Source: Oligoflexia bacterium
GTDB lineage: Bacteria > Bdellovibrionota > Bdellovibrionia > Bdellovibrionales > UBA1609
DNA length: 5,505 bases
Reading direction: 5' to 3'
Assembly: GCA_026914095.1 (NCBI GenBank)
Contig: JAPPIY010000044.1
Coordinates: 1-5,505 of the forward strand
Under the pieces are notes generated by a model. That model saw only the letters and a program-made list of their open reading frames with translations, did no database searches and had not been told where the DNA came from. Both the position numbers and the translations under genes were made by a program. Positions 3,046 to 5,505 of this stretch are shown piece by piece. Each line of letters begins with the position of its first letter. Positions within the stretch are counted from its first letter, which is position 1.

Positions 3046-3852
3046 AACTCCTCCTATTTTTAATATACCTTCTTCTTTAAGAGTTTTTTCCGCTTTTTCC
3101 CATTCTTTTAATTTTAAACCTGTCGTATCTCTCAAATACTCCACTATTCCGATAACTATCTCTTCCGCTTCTCTTTTTTTCTTCCCCTTTAATATTTCTC
3201 CAAAGTAATCCCTGACAATAGTCTTCACTTTTTCAGCAGAAGGCTCCTTTATATCCCATATCTCATCTAATAACTTTATAACTCCCCATATCTTAGACCT
3301 TTTATTTTTAACAACCTTCCGAATCTTTGGGTCTTTCGTATTTATTACCTTCAGCTCAAAGTTTAACATACTTTTTCTGGTTTCAACAGGAATTTTAAAT
3401 AAAAAATCTTTAAAATCCTCTTCTTGAAGCGTTTTTTTCAATTTTAAAGGTTGTTTTCCATGAAAAAACATCGCTGGGATGACGGGTTTAGCTCTTCCTG
3501 TTTGACGGATAATAAGCTCCCGTATTAAATAGAGATATTTTAACATCTGTTCATAAAAATCTTTATCATTATATGACTTATGTTCTAAAATCATAAAAAA
3601 CTCTGCTCTTTCTTTAGGGTAGTTTTTTAAAGAAAATGACAAAACAATATCAGCAAACTGCTTTTTATGAGTGTCTTTTTCAAATCTTATGTCGTCTAGA
3701 TTAAAAACTTTGCTCTCTGCTTTTGTAAGAAGTAGCTCCAATAACTCTTTGGCTAGTTTAGGATCAGAGAAAATTAGCTTAAAGAAGGTGTCGTGACTGC
3801 ATGTGGGTTTTTTTCTTACGATTTTTTTACTCTGTTTTAACTTTTTCTTCAT
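2854..3852 (-). CDS. Rpn-family PD-(D/E)XK nuclease (recombination-promoting nuclease / YhgA-like transposase)
   Basis: A full-length 332-aa member of the Rpn/YhgA-like family, whose members are DNA endonucleases linked to recA-independent recombination and, more recently, to phage defence. The N-terminal domain opens with HDTFFKLIFSDPKLAKELLELLL (residues 20-42, typical of the family). It carries the acidic residue D68 (FADIVLSF), then E90-H-K92 (FMILEHKS) as the nuclease core, and PAMFFHGKQPLK (126-137). The C-terminal part has the usual charged repeat-like helix EGERKGRREGRQERDKE followed by ILNMLKKKADISFISEVTGVPEKEIKKL. The ATG at 3852 has a modest AGGG about 8 nt upstream; the sequence TAATAT further up could be a -10. 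It is convergent with the HNH gene, and their stop codons abut. An internal ribosome-binding site and ATG at 3055-3043 would yield a separate C-terminal protein. No frameshift or truncation is seen, so it is probably functional. Confidence 0.93.
   Translation of the reverse strand: MKKKLKQSKKIVRKKPTCSHDTFFKLIFSDPKLAKELLELLLTKAESKVFNLDDIRFEKDTHKKQFADIVLSFSLKNYPKERAEFFMILEHKSYNDKDFYEQMLKYLYLIRELIIRQTGRAKPVIPAMFFHGKQPLKLKKTLQEEDFKDFLFKIPVETRKSMLNFELKVINTKDPKIRKVVKNKRSKIWGVIKLLDEIWDIKEPSAEKVKTIVRDYFGEILKGKKKREAEEIVIGIVEYLRDTTGLKLKEWEKAEKTLKEEGILKIGGVMNIREVIKEKGIWEGERKGRREGRQERDKEVILNMLKKKADISFISEVTGVPEKEIKKLKNGA
3050..3055 (-). promoter_or_regulatory. Internal Shine-Dalgarno AGGAGG inside the Rpn gene
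   Basis: A perfect AGGAGG on the minus strand, followed by AGTT and ATG. It falls in codons for IGGV just before Met270 of the nuclease, where the long protein does not need it, and decides the start of the candidate 63-aa internal protein. Confidence 0.65.
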
Positions 3853-4097
3853 AAATAAACCCTAGTTTTTTAACATATTAGAAATAAGCGTAAAAACATT
3901 CCTGTCAGAATACAAGTCTTTTTTAGATAGAAAGGTCAGCCTCCCACAAGGGAGGTTGGTTTGTTTTGATTTTCTAAGCTCTCTACTGGCTCGCGTTTCC
4001 TCCTTTTTATTGTTTTTTAACTCCAGTTGCTTTCTTTGACCAGATAATTTCTGTTTTTTTGATTGATTGAATTTTTATTCAAACAGGATTAGTATAA
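3853..4097. other. Intergenic region upstream of the Rpn gene
   Basis: About 245 bp between the start of the Rpn gene and the stop of the truncated minus-strand gene. It is AT-rich with no supported ORF. It holds the hairpin at 3935-3973 and, close to the Rpn start, TAATAT on the minus strand that may serve as a -10. A small inverted repeat, TTGAA/TTCAA, near 4066-4083 is not striking in this composition. Confidence 0.5.
3935..3973 (+). terminator. Rho-independent terminator on the plus strand
   Basis: GTCAGCCTCCC (3935-3945) pairs with GGGAGGTTGGT (3950-3960) around the loop ACAA, 11 pairs including four G-U, followed by TTGTTTTGATTTT. The G-U pairs become mismatches in the minus-strand RNA, so it favours plus-strand transcripts. 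No plus-strand gene lies just upstream. It may instead act weakly on the truncated minus-strand gene whose stop is 140 bp away. Confidence 0.6.
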
Positions 4098-4409
4098 CTA
4101 CTGGATTTTTAATAGCTTATCATCCTGAGATAAAGTTACAATAGTGTCATTTTTTATTGTTTTTTTATCAATATTTTTTAATTTATCACTTAAAACAGCT
4201 ACTATAAATTGAGCATCAATATGTCCCCCATATATGGGGGACATACCAGAGCCTTGATTTCCTGATCTATTGTCCATAATCTCAAAACTCTTTTTTGAAT
4301 CAAAAATTTCTTGGACTAAATATTTTTGATCTCTATCTGATTTAAAAGGACCTTGTTTATCAAAAATACTATAACTCCAATATTTTGAAATATCTGCTAA
4401 AGGAGCTTT
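4098..4409 (-). pseudogene. 3' fragment of an unidentified gene cut by the IS3-family insertion
   Basis: On the minus strand a reading frame without stops runs from the IS end at about 4409 to TAG at 4098, about 103 codons. It has the balanced composition of real coding sequence. It begins KAPLADISKYWSYSIFDKQG, continues KSDRDQKYLVQEIFDSKKSF and ends VTLSQDDKLLKIQ. There is no start because the element interrupts the gene; the frame meets a stop at 4427-4425 inside the IS. I do not recognise the family. There is no transmembrane segment or catalytic motif. A 26-bp perfect palindrome in the middle encodes MSPIYGGHI. The 5' part should lie on the far side of the IS, beyond the window. Confidence 0.72.
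4220..4245. repeat. Perfect 26-bp palindrome
   Basis: The sequence is identical to its reverse complement across 26 bp, centred at 4232/4233. Each arm is TATGTCCCCCATA, read inward on either strand. It contains a C5 and a G5 block in AT-rich surroundings, and could form a 13-bp-arm cruciform or an RNA hairpin. It lies inside the coding frame of the truncated gene. Confidence 0.95.
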
Positions 4410-4440
4410 TGGACTTCCCCAAATTTAGAGGACACTTTGT
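4410..4440 (+). repeat. Terminal inverted repeat of the IS3-family element (right end)
   Basis: The end begins TGGACTTCCCCAAATTTAG and continues AGGACAC. The boundary is inferred from the TG start and from the break in the minus-strand reading frame of the flanking gene. The partner repeat cannot be seen, so the inner limit is approximate. Confidence 0.6.
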
Positions 4441-4448
4441 GAAGTTAT

Positions 4449-5309
4449 TCATTGTTTAAACTCCCTATACTGTTTTGGGCTCATCATGTCAAGTGATGAG
4501 TGTTTTCTTTTTGGATTATACCAAGTTTCTATATACTCAAAGACGAATTGCCTCATCTGTTCTTCTGTGTTTGGGTTCTTTCTATAAATCACTTCTTTTT
4601 TTAAAGAGCTAAAAAAACTCTCTACATAAGCATTATCAAAGCAGTTGCCTTTTCTAGACATACTAGGTCTTATATTCTGATTTTTTAAAAAACTCCTATA
4701 AGCCTCTGAGGCATATTGGACACCACGATCAGAGTGAAAAATCACTTCAGCTTGAGAACCTACTTTCTTCATAGCCATGTCTAAAGCAGATAAAACTAAT
4801 CTCGTTTTTAGCGATCTAAGCATAGACCAACCTAAAACCTCTCTATTATATAAATCTAATACAACAGCTAAATAAATATAACTCTGATTTAAAAGCTTTA
4901 AATAAGTAATATCACCTGCCAAAATCTCTCCCAGACCTAAAGGTATACAACCCTCTTCTTCGGCTTTAAAAAGCCTTTCTGCTACCGGATGACAATGTCT
5001 AGAATCTGTCGTCATCACTTTATGCCTCTTTTTTAAACAAGCTGATAATCCCATCTCCTTCATATACTTCGCCACCGTATTCTCGCTCACTTTAAAACCC
5101 TTATCCCTTAAATCAGAATGAACCCTTGGAGAACCATAGGTCTTTTTTGAACCCTCAAAACTATTTTTAATCTCTTCACATATTGCTTTGCTTGATCTAA
5201 AATCTAAAGCCTGCTTTCTAGACCTCCACTTATAAAACCAAGACCTACTTACACCAAAAAAATCGCAACAAAAAGACACTCTTACTCTTTCTTGACACTT
5301 AAATATCAT
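4449..5309 (-). CDS. IS3-family transposase OrfB (DDE catalytic subunit)
   Basis: This 286-residue protein is the catalytic part of an IS3-family transposase and carries out strand transfer with two metal ions. An N-terminal segment with a helix-turn-helix-like FFGVSRSWFYKW (residues 17-28) leads into the HTH_21-type region YGSPRVHSDLRDKGFKVSEN (58-77). The rve integrase core has D133 (GDITYLK), D194 (FHSDRGVQYA) and E230 (NAYVESFFSSLK), with exactly 35 residues between the second D and the E, as in the family. The C-terminal signature YNPKRKHSSLDMMSPKQYR (264-282) is also complete. Length is normal. The ATG at 5309 lies two bases after the orfA stop, with GGAG upstream, so some OrfB can be made alone. 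The same frame stays open upstream through the A-run at 5350-5357, allowing an OrfAB fusion. Confidence 0.96.
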   Translation of the reverse strand: MIFKCQERVRVSFCCDFFGVSRSWFYKWRSRKQALDFRSSKAICEEIKNSFEGSKKTYGSPRVHSDLRDKGFKVSENTVAKYMKEMGLSACLKKRHKVMTTDSRHCHPVAERLFKAEEEGCIPLGLGEILAGDITYLKLLNQSYIYLAVVLDLYNREVLGWSMLRSLKTRLVLSALDMAMKKVGSQAEVIFHSDRGVQYASEAYRSFLKNQNIRPSMSRKGNCFDNAYVESFFSSLKKEVIYRKNPNTEEQMRQFVFEYIETWYNPKRKHSSLDMMSPKQYREFKQ

Positions 5310-5311
5310 CT

Positions 5312-5505
5312 CTAGTCTCCAATCTGATCTCTTGAAAATATCGCAGCGCTTTTTTTTAAAACCTCCGCTATCACCCTTAAATTCTTATTCTCTTTTTTCA
5401 AACGACGATTTTCCAACTCCAGCTCTGAAACACTAGAAAACTTTGACTCACTCTTGCCTTCACTTAAACTAAAACTCTTCTTCCTGCTATACACAGACTT
5501 ATTAC
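5312..5505 (-). CDS. IS3-family transposase OrfA, C-terminal part (5' end outside window)
   Basis: The visible 63 residues are the end of OrfA, the DNA-binding subunit that recognises the IS ends. The frame is open to the window edge (NKS precedes the GTG at 5494), so that GTG is internal and the true start and N-terminal helix-turn-helix lie outside. The part seen has a serine- and lysine-rich linker, then a leucine-zipper-like coiled coil, ELELENRRLKKENKNLRVIA, followed by EVLKKSAAIF. This corresponds to the LKKA..FFA end of IS3-family OrfA proteins and is used for multimerisation. The gene ends in TAG, two bases before the orfB start. Confidence 0.9.
   Translation of the reverse strand, partial: NKSVYSRKKSFSLSEGKSESKFSSVSELELENRRLKKENKNLRVIAEVLKKSAAIFSRDQIGD
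5350..5357 (-). promoter_or_regulatory. Probable programmed -1 frameshift site (A8 tract) for OrfAB
   Basis: On the minus strand orfA reads TTA AAA AAA AGC. The A-run provides A-AAA-AAA in the correct phase for tandem slippage. A -1 shift here continues as KRCDIFKRSDWRLEM in the frame of orfB with no stop, giving the fused OrfAB transposase. Many IS3-family elements use such a site; activity here is inferred. Confidence 0.7.

Larger units (their letters stand above)
4410..5505 (-). mobile_element. IS3-family insertion sequence, continues past right edge
   Basis: The element contains orfA (3' part) and orfB of an IS3-family transposase, with a probable -1 frameshift site between them. Its right end (downstream of orfB) is placed at 4410, where TGGACTTCCCCAAATTTAGA begins. 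It starts with TG, as IS3-family terminal repeats do, and marks the point where the reading frame of the interrupted gene stops. The stop of orfB is 39 bp inside the end. The left end, the matching inverted repeat and the target duplication are outside the window. All visible parts look intact, so the copy may be active and recent. Confidence 0.88.

Noticed and set aside
3011..3208. 65-codon plus-strand frame opposite the Rpn gene
   Set aside because: Lies wholly antisense to the strongly supported Rpn nuclease and has serine/phenylalanine-rich shadow composition.

Overview
The window is mostly AT-rich bacterial DNA from an accessory, mobile-element-rich region with several broken genes. A type IV pilin remnant and the gene types present suggest a Gram-negative host, but nothing fixes the lineage. 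Hand counts of 60-base samples give about 48-53% G+C for the recombinase core and the pilin, and about 28% for the small genes after position 1076. The first kilobase therefore looks compositionally distinct from what follows.

Layout. 1-297 is the C-terminal end of a tyrosine recombinase (catalytic H-x-x-R, H and Y visible) that runs in from the left edge. 367-789 is a type IV pilin missing its start, prepilin leader and first two mature residues, so it is a pseudogene, a silent cassette or an integration junction. 801-971 holds degenerate repeats. A candidate promoter (966-994) and a strong hairpin terminator (1010-1053) precede a compact run of small genes: two diverged tandem paralogues of 80 and 81 aa that look like winged-helix proteins (1076-1318, 1320-1565) and a 34-codon ORF (1567-1671). 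1672-2559 has no convincing gene but is dense in structure: two diverged copies of one segment, a possible H-type pseudoknot, dyads, paired TCAC-type repeats, a second promoter/terminator module and a GC-rich 10-bp tandem repeat.

2560-2853 is an HNH endonuclease gene disrupted by two homopolymer indels, one in a run of ten G. Its stop codon abuts that of a convergent, full-length Rpn-family PD-(D/E)XK nuclease (3852-2854). The Rpn gene carries a perfect Shine-Dalgarno and ATG inside it that would produce a 63-aa C-terminal protein, the same layout as the RpnL/RpnS intragenic toxin-antitoxin pairs. On the right, an IS3-family element (4410 to beyond the window; orfB, the end of orfA, and a probable -1 frameshift site) has truncated an unidentified minus-strand gene. 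About 100 codons of that gene's 3' end survive at 4098-4409, including a perfect 26-bp palindrome.

The intact coding capacity is the recombinase end, the small winged-helix-like genes, the Rpn nuclease and the IS. The Rpn nuclease with its internal ORF is the best candidate for an active defence-type locus. The headless pilin next to a site-specific recombinase, and the structured non-coding block, are the features least explained by ordinary gene content.
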